64,000 nt of DNA from Sesamum alatum (GCA_034509735.1 JACGWO010000003.1:1488001-1552000), one strand, 5' to 3'; numbered from the stretch's first letter, positions 20,283 through 31,542 are shown. The notes: a model not told the origin generated them from the letters alone. Made by a program: numbers and translations.

Positions 20283-21231
20283 TTGATGTGGTTGTGGTTT
20301 TTAGTGAAGGATTAATCGGGAAAGATTGTCTTCGACACAATTGCACCCCAAGTCCTTAGAGAGAGAAATATTATATGAGCAGTCAAATCAATGAACAGTA
20401 GCCCCTTATAAAAAAATAATATATCTTGTATTTATAGTGATTTGGTTATTTTATGGTGTGATAGGGTGCATATATTTACCATGTGGTAGACCCAACAAAT
20501 TACTCTTATGCCCTTGTGAGTAAATTATAATTACTATTATATACATCATACAACCCCCCACTCTCGGACAGAATACGTTGGGTGAAATTGTAATCAGGGC
20601 GAGAGAAAATGCTGCAGCAGAAGAAATTTGGTGCACTAAAGACTTGGTGGTGGGTGGGTTGGTGGGAGTTCATTAATTAGTCTCCCCCTCCCCCTCTTAC
20701 CATATTCATTTTTTCCTCACTCTTCAAGAGCAAACTCTCAAGTAGCACTCATGGCTTCCAAAGGTACTTCTTCCTCCTCTACTAAACTCTTACTTGCAAT
20801 TCTCTTCTACACTTTTTGCTTTGTACAAGTATACTGCATTGCCATGTCTAGTGACAAGGGTTTTGGAGGGGGTAGTGAGGCGACACACTATGAGTGGGTG
20901 GTGGTGGGTCGGCGGACGCGTGGGTTGAGAGTCCGAGGGGCGGGTTCGAGACGGGAGAGGGGGCGTGGCCCTCCCCCAGCTCGAGGCGTCGCGGCCTCGG
21001 GCTGGGGGGAACCGCCTCCCCCCCCCGGCTCGAGGTAAACATATGCACCCTATCACACCATAAAATAACCAAATCACTATAGATACAAGATATATTATTT
21101 TTTAATAAGGGGCTACTATTCATTGATTTGACTACTCATACAATATTTCTCTCTCTAAGGACTTGGGGTGCAATTGTATCGAAGGCAATCTTTCCTGATT
21201 AATTCTTCACTAAGAACCACAACCACATCAA
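20283..21231. mobile_element. 949-bp element with ~200-bp terminal inverted repeats and captured gene piece
   Basis: The left arm (20283-20482) and right arm (21033-21231) are inverted copies. Both run from TTGATGTGGTTGTGGTT through the ACTTGGGGTGCAATTGT region and AACCAAATCACTATA-type sequence to CATATGCACCCTATCAC. Long inverted repeats, small size and internal host-like sequence fit a Pack-MULE or foldback element. The flanks TTGTATTAT (left) and TTGTATATA (right) are only a partial candidate 9-bp duplication. The interior holds a CT-rich leader, an ATG with a signal-peptide reading, and then GC-rich sequence. Confidence 0.72.
20751..21038 (+). pseudogene. Captured first exon: secreted-protein signal peptide
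   Basis: Behind a CT-rich, 5'UTR-like stretch (20680-20750) an ATG opens MASKGTSSSSTKLLLAILFY followed by TFCFVQVYCIA. This is a short polar start, a long hydrophobic core and a plausible cleavage site: a classic plant signal peptide. After about 40 residues the reading enters GC-rich sequence giving Arg/Gly/Pro-rich text that looks like chance open frame. The most likely interpretation is that the promoter and first coding piece of a small secreted-protein gene were picked up by the surrounding element. The parent gene is not identified. Whether it is transcribed is unknown. Confidence 0.45.
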
Positions 21232-21779
21232 TTGTATATATATGTTATGTGTAAATAATCTCTAAAATATATATATATAGGGAAAAATAAATTAGGGATA
21301 ATATATTAAGTGGGAATTTTAAAATTGTTATTAAAAGATATGTATTAAATGTCAACAATTTTAGTTTTGCCATAATATAATTTTGAAAAATCTATCAACA
21401 ACAAAAAATTGTGTACAATGTCAATGTTAATAACTAGTGATACATATACAACAATAATTTAGTAATACAAACATAGTGATAAGTATATTTATTTTTATAT
21501 ATTGAATTGTCACTATATGTGTCATTAATTATCTATAACGGCAATTTATTGCTCTGAAGAAAGAAAATATTAGCGAATAATAGTTAAGTGAAAGTAATAA
21601 AACTTGTCAGTAATTATAAGTGTTAATTAGTGACAGGTATTTTGTTTCGGTCATTATAATCATTTTCAAAACTTCAATGGTGACAATATTTGCATTAAAA
21701 ATTATCACTAATAATAATTAATTATGAAAATGAAATTGTGCTTAAAACTTTTTTTTTACATGAAAATGGAAATTCGATA

Positions 21780-24700
21780 TAAAACACATCAACATCCAAT
21801 TAAGTCAGCACATGATACAATCAGCCAAAAGGGTAAACCTCTGCTATCTATGAAATTAAACTCTGTAGACGTTGATGATGGATGGAAGACAAATAGCTCT
21901 GTAAATATGATTTGGCAAATAGGACAGTAGCAGTCGGCGAGCTCCTCTTCCCTTCGAATAAGATCTGATTTCAGTGTCCCCAAATACACCAAGCAAGCGT
22001 GATCGCCATGGATCCACATTACATTGGATAGCAAGCCTACGCAACCAATCCTCTGCAGAATCCCCCCAAACCGAAGAAATCGCCCAGGGAATGTCCACCA
22101 GTGCCCAACACTGTCTTGCAAAATCGCATTATAACAAACTGTGCCTTTCATTTTCTTCAGAGCTGCCACAAATCGAACAAAGGTCCGGAGTTTGTACATG
22201 GCGCCTCCTTAAACGTTGCTGGACAGGCAACGCTCCAGCACACAACCTCCAACAGAAATGTCTAATTTTCCCTAGGACATGAGCACTCCATAAAAATGAC
22301 CAGGCAGAATTAGAACTCCCTCCAGAAGATTCAGCCAACCGTCCCGAGAGACGGGCATGCTCACTTTCCGCCACTCGGTAAGCACTCTTAACAGAACAAA
22401 CCCCATTCTTAGTGTAATGCCAAATCAACATATCAGCACCAGCAGCCGTATCAAGACTAATGGAGCTAATCCATTGAACATCCGCCTCACAGAACAACGA
22501 TTTTAACTTAGGAACATCCCAACCCAACTGATCAGTAAGGAAAAGATCACGCACCTTAATTTCCGGCGCATACAAAGGCCTTGGAGAGATAGGGTAGAAA
22601 TGAAACAAACGTGGAAGCCAAGGATCCCCCAAACACTAATAGAGGCTCCATCACCAACACGCCAGCGGCATCCCAAAGCTGTGATGGATTTTGCTGCATG
22701 GAGGCTACACCAAGTGGCTGATGGATTACGTCCCTTTCCTGATGCACCAAAAGAGGTTTGTGGATAGTATCTTACTTTTAAAATCCGAGCCAACAGAGTG
22801 CCAGGTTTGGAAATTAAACGCCATGCCTGCTTTGCAATGAGAGCAAGATTAAAGCGACGTAGGTCTCAGAATCCAAGGCCACCAAGGTATTTTGGTTTGC
22901 ACAAATTCTTCCAAGAAATCCAATGTATACACCTGTGCTTAGGAGAACTCCACCAAAACTCTGCAACTGCTGATTGTATGTCCCTCAACAGTTTATCCAA
23001 AGGAGGAAGCATTGCATAATATACGTCGGGATTGACTATAAAACAGCTTTAATAAGGACCTCTTTACCTGCACTTGATAAAAACTGTTCCGACCAGCCCA
23101 TAATACGCGCCCAGATTTTATTGCGCAGCCTTTGGAAGACAAGGGCTTTCCTCCGACCCACAACACTGGGCAATCCCAAGTATCGATCCAATTGAGCAAC
23201 CACCTTCACATTAAGGACACCAGCAAGTTGAGTCTGATAATGTTGAGGGATGTTGGGGCGAAAGACCATCTCCGATTTATTATAATTGACCATCTGGCCC
23301 AAAGCACGCTCATAAACTCCAAGAATACCCTCAATTCTCATGACTACAGCCTCCGTTACCTGACAGAACAATAATTAGTCATCCGAAAAAAAATAAATGA
23401 GAACCCGAGGGGCTCGGCGCACCACAGCAATCCCTCAAGTATTGCATTAGTTTCAGAATCTTGCAACAATAGGCTGAATATTTCCGAACAAAGAATGAAC
23501 AGGTAGGGGGAAAGAGGATCCCCCTACCTAATACCTCAGGATGGTTGGACGAAACCGAATTGTCTACCATTCATCAAAAATGAATAAGTAACCGAAGACA
23601 AGCAAAGCATGATTTAACTTGATGAAAGCCTCAGCAAATCCATACTTGCGAAGAGCAAAATCCACAAAAGACCATATCAAGTTGTAAAGCCAAGAAACCC
23701 TTTCGACCTCTCTTGAGGCTCTTAAGAAAATGGTTACATTCAAAAGCAATAAGCACGTTGTCTGAAATCAACCGAACACTCACAAACGCAGATTGTGATG
23801 GAGAAATAACCGAATCCAAACACATTTTCAGTCTGTTTGCTACTTTAAACACCAATTTATAGACAACCTAACACAGACTAATAGGGCGAAAATGCGACAC
23901 TGAAACATGAGTCCTAATTTTTGCTATCAGAATAATCTGCATATGGTTCAAGTCTACCGGCATCACACCATCATGCAAGATTTTAAGCACACAATGAGTT
24001 ACAAGAGGACCAACTATGCGTCAGTAATGCTGAAAAAAATATGGAGGGAAACCATTCGAACCTGGGGACGTAAATGGTTTCATCGAAAATAGGGCCAAGT
24101 GAACCTCCTCTGCATCAAAAGGTCATGTAAGATCAGAGTTCTGTTCCACCGAGATACAAGGTTGCACCCCTTGCAGCGCCATTTGTAAGTCTTGCAAAGA
24201 GGGGGTCGATGAAGCAAACAAGGAGCTAAAGTGAGCAGAAATTAACCCTGAATGTCCTCAGGAGCTGAAATCCAATTGCCCGATGCACCTTGGAGCCGTA
24301 TAATTTTGTTGGTCTTAGCCCTAGCAGACGATCAGGCATGAAAAAAACTTCGTATTTTTGTCTCCCTCGACAAGCTAGTGGGATTTAGCCCGTTGCTGCC
24401 ACTTAATGGACTGATCAATCAAAATACTCTCCAGTTCACTACAACGATCCTGTAATTCCTGTCGGGCTTCCAACGAAAAAGTTTGTTGTTCTAACTCCCA
24501 AATGCGAGATTCCAGTCGTTGGATATACCACTGACTAAGAACTTCAGAACAATATTCCAAGGCATCTAAAGCTGGAAACTCCATAGGTCCAAGGGCACAC
24601 TGAGCCCACGCATCAGACACAACGTGAGCACATTCATCAGTACGTGCCTAAAAAGCCTCAAATCGAAATGGACGTGAAGGAGCTGTGTTTCGCTCACTCA

Positions 24701-25392
24701 ATTGTTGTAATAGGTGGATTAACACCAAGGTATGATCCGAATAAATAGAAGACAAGTTGTGAACTTTGTACGATGGGAATAGTCCTTGCCAAGAGCGGTT
24801 GCCCACTGCTCTGTCAAGCCGACAACGTACCGTATCCGGCCAAAGCCGACGGTTACACCATGTAAATTGAGGACCTTCAAAACCCAAATCAGCCAGCCCA
24901 ACATCAATCAAAACCTGTCTGAAATCCCTCATCCGCCACTCTAGGGTTACACAACGACTCTTCTTCTCATGATCAAACAGAATTGCGTTGAAGTCCCCAC
25001 AACATAACCATGGTAAGGACGATTGACTGTGAAGTAAACGCAGCATATCCCAGCCGAACATCCGCCGACTAGCCTCCTGTTCGCGATAAAACCCTGTGAA
25101 ACGCCAAGTTTTCCCCTCCCACAACACACACTCATGATAGCGTGAAAAACTCAACAGAGACACATCCACATCCTTCTGCCAAACTAATAACAACCCACCG
25201 CCGCGGCCCGCGGCAGCCACAGATACCCCTATTCATATTCATAGAAGTTCGAATCCTTTCCGCTTTTGACTTGCAGCATTTAGTTTCAGAAAGGAAGAGC
25301 AAGAGGGGATTAGGTGCACGAATAATCGCACACAAGTGCCAAATTGTCCGAGGTCCCCCCAACCCATGACAATTCCACGCAATGCAACTCAT
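21780..25392 (-). pseudogene. LINE ORF2: endonuclease, reverse transcriptase, zf-RVT
   Basis: ORF2 starts at the ATG at 25392 with MSCIAWNCHGLGGPRTIWHL, the usual start of the plant L1 apurinic-type endonuclease. The endonuclease continues with LCCGDFNAILFDHEKKSRC, MRDFRQVLIDVGLADLGF, FTWCNRR and SDHTLVLIHL. Reverse transcriptase pieces include NRLKMCLDSVISPSQSAFVS with VRLISDNVLIAFE near 23800, NYNKSEMVFRPN, and RYLGLPSVVGRRKALVFQ with [12 protein letters not shown] near 23060. The zf-RVT region (WSFLWSAHVLGKIRHFCWRL, TPDLCSICGSSEENERHSLL) lies near 22150-22400. The reading is broken many times. The expected catalytic FADD-type box (about 23370-23560) is not readable. Confidence 0.9.
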
Positions 25393-25599
25393 GTGGTCCG
25401 GCGGGGTTGCTGGGCAACCTCCACCGATGGAGAAATAGAGGGAGCTGGGGGAGAAGACATAGAGAGTCGCTTTCTCGGCCAATTTAATACACCACTGAAA
25501 GGAATTAGGCAAAATTCTCTTCTGTCCAAGACTAACCCCATGAAGAAAGACCACGGCACCGACCGCGACCCCTAGGGCTCCCACGAGATCTGCGACCAG

Positions 25600-26900
25600 A
25601 GACCCCATAAATCCTCAAGTGCTCGCCATCCGCCTGAGGGAACGACGCGTGTTCAGTCAAGGCACATCGACCAAGGCTGGAGAGGAAAAAACTGTGGTCT
25701 CTGGCAGCGAGGTAGGAATGTCGCTGGCGGTGGATATTCGATCAGATGAGAGAGGAGGGGACTGAGGCACAATAGAGGAAAACTGGGGAGAAGAAATCAT
25801 GCGGGAATCCCCTTGACCCGCATTGGATATATTTGGGCTACCCCGATCCAGAGCACAACACTGGAGGCCCAACTAAGCTGGTCAGCCGCCTATTTTGATG
25901 TAAAGCCACAGTCCACAAAAGGGAGGCCCTCTTTTAATGTGTTTAGGCCCTGTAATTGGGCCTCATGGCTAGTATGGGCCGAGTCCCATTCCCCTGGCGG
26001 TCACTCAAAGCTTTGGTTGATCGGCCCAAACTGGAAAATTGGAATCCTCATCTAATAATCGGCATAACCGTCTGTCCTCCCCCTGACCGCATTTCACGGC
26101 GATCTATTACCACCCACAATGTTGTGTGCTAATTGCAGGGCATGGGGCAGCAGACTGGCCGGCAGGCGCCGGCGCCGGAGCCAGAGCCGAAGACCCCTCA
26201 GAACCCGAACGGCCAATATCAAAAATCCCAACTCCCCGAGGTTGCCCGTCACCTCGAGGTCCTGTTTGACGGGGGTTCCAAACATAGGTAGGGCGAATCG
26301 AATCAGCGGAGCCACCTATTCAACGAATTAGAGCCGATGCCCGTAACCACACACCGAATGGAGTGTTGATACCTGGATCCGTGAACTGCTCCTGGAATCG
26401 TAATTCACAAAAATGACTAATATGGCCTAATTTGACACACAAATAACAAAAGTTAAGGAGACGTTCATACGAGAAACGAACGAGGATGGTCTCCCGGTCT
26501 CCGAACGAAGACACAATGCACGCTTCAAAGGTAGCGTGACATTAATATTTAATTGGATCCGCACGATTTCATACAATGATATCCTGTGCAATGGCATCCT
26601 CATTCAGCCAAGCACCCAAGAAGCGACCAATGTAGCGAACAACCTCCACCGACCGCTGACCATACCGGAGATCATGAATATGAACAAAGAACGGGCACCA
26701 ATCTAAGTTCACCAGGTGAGGATCCTCCGACTGCATGAGCGGCTGCAACAAAACCAAATTCCGGTCAAAGATCCATGGGCGAAGTTTAAGAACACGACGA
26801 AGGTCTTCAATATGGGCAAAAACCAGGCAGAAACGAGACTCCGAGACCTTTCGTACTATTAATCCTCTTGCCAAAGATGAACACTTGCAAACACCTAGGA
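25600..26900 (-). pseudogene. LINE ORF1: DUF4283 and CCHC zinc knuckle
   Basis: Near the 5' end the minus strand reads ARGLIVRKVSESRFCLVFAH and RVLKLRPWIFDRNLVLLQPL, the DUF4283 domain of plant LINE ORF1 proteins. It continues with a WCPFFVHIHDLRYGQRS segment. The zinc knuckle region (VRFSYERLLNFCYLCVKLGH, then ISHFCELRF) lies near 26400-26480. ORF1 proteins bind LINE RNA. Frame breaks separate the pieces and the C-terminal part is unreadable. The start cannot be fixed. Confidence 0.82.
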
Positions 26901-27059
26901 CGTACTAGGAAACCACTCTCAGACACAAGAGAACAAATTCACTATCATTTGATGCTTATTCAAATTATGTGTAATTACTGCCCAAATTGTGCTTAAAACT
27001 GATAATATTAAAATTATCAGTTAATATTTTATCACTAAATACTATATTTTATTGTAGTG

Positions 27060-27672
27060 CATATGCATAATATTTGTCTCTAATTATTGTTAGCGACAAA
27101 CTTTATAAAATAATTATCATTATTAAAACTATTAAAACCATCATCATGAAAAAGATTTTGTTATTTAATACATTGTAATTAATTCATGATAATGTTAATA
27201 TCATCACTGATTTTTTTATCATTAATTTTCCTTTTTTTTTAATTAATTAACATCAAAGGTATATTTTAAGAAAACATTTTATCCAAATGAAATGAATGCA
27301 TAAATTATGTGAAATCCAAAATAAAATATGGTATTATACTACAAGGGAACAGGCTTTGAGAGACAGAAAAATTTCCGTCAAAAAATTTCAAATTTTTCAA
27401 AGACGAATTCAGAGATGCAAAGATTTCCGTCTTAAAATTGTAAGATAATACTATAATATAGAGACAGAGTTTTTTATGGATAGAAATTTTTGGAAAAAAT
27501 TAAAAGATAAAACGATGGAAAAGATTTCTTCTTTGATTCCGTCTCTAATTTAGTAATAGTATAACAAATGTAAGACGGAAATTTTCCGTTTCAGAATTCC
27601 AAATTCTGGTACGGAATCAAAATTACATATCCACTGACAATATAGTGTGCTCATCATATATATACTTAAAAA
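27060..27672. other. AT-rich DNA with transposon subterminal-like repeats
   Basis: No gene is seen. The words TGTCTCTAATTATTGTTAGCGACA and ATTATCATTATTAAAAC near 27075-27130, and the TTTCCGTCTTAAAA / GACGGAAATTTTCCG words between 27360 and 27600, resemble CACTA-type subterminal repeats. A CTACAAGGGAACAGG start near 27340 may be a decayed terminus. Confidence 0.35.
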
Positions 27673-27702
27673 GGGTAAAATTATTTAAAAATTGCAAAAA
27701 GA

Positions 27703-27870
27703 AAAATCGAAATTGGTGTGTTTCCACACCAATTTCAGAAATAGGTAAAACGGGGTTTGAAACCCCGTCTCTTTAAGAGACAGGGTTTCAAACCCCGTTT
27801 TATAACATTGTGTGTCAGCATAAATGCTGACATTTGATATTAAAGACGGGGGTTCAACCCCCGTCTTTAA
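27703..27870. repeat. Hairpin array in the left terminal repeat
   Basis: Consecutive hairpins follow one another: AATTGGTGTG-TTT-CCACACCAATT (about 27711-27734); a long imperfect palindrome at about 27747-27801 that itself contains ACGGGGTTTGAAACCCCGT and its mirrored partner; GTCAGCATAAATGCTGAC near 27814; and a ~27-bp palindrome around GACGGGGGTTCAACCCCCGTC at 27842-27870. The right repeat has the corresponding hairpins at 30487-30590. Confidence 0.85.
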
Positions 27871-28049
27871 TGACGTTTGACTGTGTGAAGGTTGGAAGCC
27901 TTCACTTGTATATAGGGGGGAGGGGGGGGGGGGGAAGTGAATTCTTCATCACTTCACTTCTTCTTCACTTGTTCTTCACTTCATTTCTTCTTCACTTGTT
28001 CTTCAAAATTCAAATATCGTTTTTAAGCATTTGATCATAATTTTTTGTT

Positions 28050-29080
28050 ATGGCGAATTTTGGTCCACGTGATAATAGTGTATTATATGATCAAAGAAAT
28101 CATCGTTTTGAAGATGTGTCCGAAAATGATGACACACACTTAATAATACGGCGTGGCGATACTAGTTTTTTTCGAAATTTTTAAATAATCCCACGCCATC
28201 CTCGAGTTCTACAAGCACTATATCACATGGGGTTTTTGGGAGTTTGTAAGGTGTGGTCATATTGAAATTGATCAACACCTCATTACTGCATTAGTAGAGA
28301 GATGGCGGCCCGAAACTCATACTTTCCATTTTCCGATAGGGGAGGCCACTGTTATACTGCAGGACATCATCACTATCTGGCACCTTCCGGTGGGCGGTAA
28401 TCCTATCATGGGAGTAGATTCACGGTGCTCAATTCCACAATGACAGGAATATTGCTCTAACTTATTGGGGTTTGCTCTGCCGGAGAATGCATTTAAGGGC
28501 TCCCGGATAAGACTACCCGTCTTACATGAATGGCTGGTGGTCAACACTTGCGATGATGACAGTCCCTGAGAGGAAGTATTGCAAGAGGCACGTGTATGTG
28601 CTTTGTGCATTCTTGGTGAATTGTTGTGTCCTGATGCCACCGGAAACTGTGTGTCCCTATTGTATTTGCAATACATGGAGGACATTGAAGATGGTCCCCC
28701 TAATTGGGGTAGCGCGGTGTTGTGATATATGTACAGGGAGCTTTGTACGGCATCGCAGCACGGTAAAATAAACATAGGTGGGTGCTATGCAACTGCTACA
28801 AATATGGGCATGGTCCCGTATTACTACAATAGCACATATTCGGTCCGATGATGTGTTAGAGATATGTCCAACCATCATTGATGACGAAAATATTCTACTT
28901 CTCCCGCCATATGCCGCAAGGTATACATAATTCATTTATACATTTAATCGTAAAATATCTCACTTTTTTATTATTTTAATTCTATGTGATATTTGTTATT
29001 TTTTTAGGTGATCTCGGCATATATCGCAGACGCACACTACACATAATGCGTTGCGTGTTATCTCCAACATATTGGGTAAT
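28050..29080 (+). pseudogene. Plant mobile domain (MAIN-like) pseudogene, copy 2
   Basis: The ATG at 28050 opens MANFGPRDNSVLYDQRNH, the partner of copy 1 at 697. It is followed across breaks by RHPRVLQALYHMGFLGV, HLITALVERWRPETHTFHFP, ATVILQDIITIWHLPVGG, QEYCSNLLGF and ARVCALCILGELLCPDATGN. Next come VSLLYLQYMEDIE, WGSAV, YMYRELCTAS and, in another frame, QLLQIWAWSRI. A GT-AG intron (about 28921-29006, ending TTTTTTTAG) joins PPYAAR to the next piece, starting WSRHI. Several in-frame stops and at least three frame changes make it dead. This domain is known from both host MAIN genes and plant transposons. Its enclosure by Mutator-like terminal repeats supports the transposon-borne form here. 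Confidence 0.85.
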
Positions 29081-29109
29081 CCTAAATAAACCCATTTTAG
29101 ACTTCAGTA

Positions 29110-30120
29110 TACCACGTAGCATCTAACTGCACCCAGTCTTAGCTTCATATTTGCACACAACCTTCCACAATTTTGGTTTTCTCTCAACCACGCGGTCTTC
29201 TCATCTTGCCCAGCGCACGGAGAAATCATGTACACTTGCAATCAAGTGGTCCTTGCTTTTGAAAACCATACCTGCACCGAGCTTTCCGCAATTTGAGTCG
29301 TAAAAATCCCCCCATTTGTCAGTAGGGATATCTATGGAGTCAACAGGCACCTCGGGATGTGTCATTGTGAAAAATAGAACAACGGGATATAGAAAAGGAG
29401 GTTTAGATGCAACAGGTATGTTCAAATCAATTGCTTGTTGTTGTTCACTTGTCGACTCAAAACCACCGCCTCCAAGCACATCCAACATAACTGGAATGCT
29501 GACTTCATCGTCATTTTCAGGATCCTCGTCAGCTTGAATATCTTCTTCAACCTCATCCGGTTATGAGTTCATCTGGTCATCATTTAAGCAACTATCTACT
29601 TCGGGGTCATCATTTAAATCGTCACTGTCTTCATAGTGGTATGTGGATGGACCTGCATGATCTTCATTTAGCCCAAACCTATCCATAGCCTCAGTAACTG
29701 CTGGCAAGTTTGGCGCATCTTGTGTTAACATATACATATACGCTCCCCAATCACCAACAAATGGGTCATCTTGTACGATATTTTCACAAATCATCTATGT
29801 TTCAACAAAAATATCAACATACGAATTTCCACTCGTGGGACTGAAAAAGATTGAACATCTTCATCTGTCTTAATCGACAACACCGTCTCCCGCCACCGGC
29901 CACCACAACAGCTTGTGTACTTCAAATATATTTGTAACTTATAATCAACCCTACGGAGGCTAAGTTGTTCGAACAAAATCGACTCCAGTTCAACAAATGT
30001 AGTACTACAACATATTTTCATAAATCAAAAAGTCGGACGATCATAATCCACACAATCATATGACTCAATTCGTTGACCTCCATAAAATATAACAATATCA
30101 ATATTATTTTGATCTGTCAT
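29110..30120 (-). pseudogene. MuDR (MURA) transposase N-terminal fragment
   Basis: The ATG at 30120 gives MTDQNNIDIVIFYGGQRIES. A PB1-like region follows (FVELESILFEQLSLRRVDYK and a RWRETVLSIKTDEDVQSF segment), then an acidic linker (YHYEDSDDLNDDPEVDSCLN). The DNA-binding domain follows: LGAGMVFKSKDHLIASVHDF, SVRWAR, and after a stop EDRVVERKPKLWKVVCKYEA. This is the DBD_Tnp_Mut type that starts MURA transposases. The reading stops at KSKMG next to the tail of the PMD pseudogene. The DDE catalytic domain and the SWIM zinc finger are missing, so this is a non-autonomous fusion remnant. Confidence 0.85.
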
Positions 30121-30380
30121 ATCTTCACAAATAAAATATAAAAAAAAATCGTCACTACAAAAATGAGCAAAATAAAATTTATATAACGTAAAATTTTAAG
30201 AAAAACAACTTACTGTAATCGCAACTGCAATTTTTCTGATTAATTTCCATCGACTCCCGCTCCCTTCTCCACAAACACTGAAATTTTTTCTCTCCACACA
30301 CTGAAAATATTTTCTTCCCCGAATGTAATAAATGATCTCGATTCGCATATATTTATACACAAATGCATGGATTAAAGCGG

Positions 30381-30404
30381 ATGGGACGCATGCATGCGTC
30401 CCAT
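30381..30404. repeat. Perfect 24-bp palindrome
   Basis: The sequence from ATGGGACGCATG to CATGCGTCCCAT is its own reverse complement over 24 bases. A second hairpin GCAAGATGCC / GGCATCTTGC follows at about 30434-30471. Both belong to the right end of the Mutator-like element and mirror the palindromes found beside PMD copy 1 (781-804). Confidence 0.8.
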
Positions 30405-30626
30405 CAAACAAGTCTCTCTAAAAGTGCTCGGGCAAGATGCCCCTATCTTCAGAGTGTCAGGCATCTTGCCTAAGCATAATGTTATAAGACGGGGGTTGAA
30501 ACCCCGTCTCTTCTAGAGATGGGATTACAAACCCCATCTTTGCCTAATTCTAAAAATTAGTGTGAAAATACACCAATTTCGAATTTCTTTTTTTTTGTTT
30601 TTTGTATTTTTTAAATAATTTCACCC

Positions 30627-31296
30627 TTAAAAAAATTCTCAATGACAATGGATTTAAGAAATACTTTATTTCTTTTCAAAGAAACAAACATAGCAAGGTC
30701 CAAAATGTAGAACAAGAGATTAAGATCGCACAGTCGTGAAATCATTACCACAAAAAATATAATGTTTTTCTTTTCATGATTAATTACCATCACTAACACG
30801 GCTATTCGTCGATGTCATTGCAAGCGAAGTCAAACATTAGTTTTAATTAAAAATTATAATAAATATTTTGATCATAGTTAAAAATTATAGTCAATATTAA
30901 TTAACTGTAGTCAAAATTTAAGTTTTTACATTAAATTTATTTAATTCTAGAAGATAATATTGATTTATCATGATTTTTAACCGGACGTAGTCATTTATTA
31001 TATAGAGAATTATCCATGTTTACAGTATTCACACTATAAAAGTACTCAACGATTCCAAAGATTTACAATTTTTATTAAGACAAATGATTCCTGAACGATG
31101 TATTAATATTTCATGGCTATTAAAGACAATGTTAATGATTATTAATAATTGGGTAAATATTATATTTGATCTCTTAAATTTATTTTTAAAATTACTTAAT
31201 TTCTCAAGTTCATTTCTTGGCATTAGCATCTCTCAACCTTAGTTTTTGTCTCAAATTGATCCATCTAACCATTTTTAGAAAAAAAAAAAAAAAAAA
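30627..31296. other. AT-rich intergenic DNA
   Basis: No gene was found. At 30840-31000 recurring words (AAAAATTATAGTCAATATTAA, CATGATTTTTAACC) resemble those downstream of the CACTA-like terminus at 19326 and may be a decayed member of that family. A run of A closes the stretch. Confidence 0.4.
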
Positions 31297-31542
31297 GGGT
31301 TAAAGACAATTTACCCCCCTGTGTTTATTGGAAAAGTTCAATTTATCCCCGTGAAAAAACAAAATGCAAAAAACCCCCCTATACTTTTAGAAATGGTGCA
31401 ATTAACCCCCCTAAATCAGTCGCGTCGAGGGGGTAAATTGCATCATTTCTAAAAGTATAGGGGGGTTTTTTGCACTTTGTTTTTTCATAGGGGATAAATT
31501 GAACTTTTCCAATAACACAGGGGGATAAATTGTATTTTACCC
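31297..31542. mobile_element. Foldback MITE (246 bp)
   Basis: Two arms of about 115 bp are near-perfect inverted copies running from GGGTTAAAGACAATTTACCC to the centre near CAGTCGCGTCG. Almost the whole element would form one long hairpin. A-runs on both sides hide any target duplication. No coding capacity. Confidence 0.88.

Larger units (their letters stand above)
21750..26983 (-). mobile_element. Full-length but inactive L1-type LINE (5.2 kb)
   Basis: The element lies between two copies of the 17-bp duplication AAATTGTGCTTAAAACT (21733-21749 and 26984-27000). A T-run at 21750 is the complement of its poly-A tail, so it is minus-strand with its 5' end at 26983. ORF1 (DUF4283 plus zinc knuckle) and ORF2 (endonuclease, reverse transcriptase, zf-RVT) follow in the normal L1 order. 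Many stops and frame changes disable it. The exact duplication shows it is a single, apparently complete insertion. Its host sequence is the CACTA-like DNA on either side. Confidence 0.93.
18645..27059. mobile_element. CACTA-like element ends enclosing later insertions (tentative)
   Basis: The left end reads CACTACAACAAAACATA (18645). The right end, on the opposite strand, reads CACTACAATAAAATATA (27059). That is a 17-bp inverted match with two differences and the CACTA hallmark. Both ends are followed by AT-rich sequence with recurring AGTGATAA/TTATCACT words. The expected 3-bp duplications do not match (AGT and CAT), so the two ends might belong to different copies. Between them lie another CACTA-like terminus (19326), the element at 20283-21231, and the LINE at 21750-26983. 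No transposase was found. Confidence 0.4.
27673..30626. mobile_element. Non-autonomous Mutator-like element carrying MURA and PMD fragments
   Basis: Inverted terminal repeats of more than 130 bp run inward from GGGTAAAATTATTTAAAAA (27673) and, on the other strand, GGGTGAAATTATTTAAAAAA (30626). Both arms pass through the AAATTGGTGT...ACACCAATTT hairpin and the GGGGTTTGAAACCCC hairpins in the same order. The flanks share TTAAAAA (27666-27672 and 30627-30633), a possible remnant of the usual 9-bp duplication. The interior holds a plant-mobile-domain pseudogene on the plus strand and the N-terminal part of a MuDR transposase on the minus strand, tail to tail. The transposase catalytic domain is absent. 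Confidence 0.85.
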
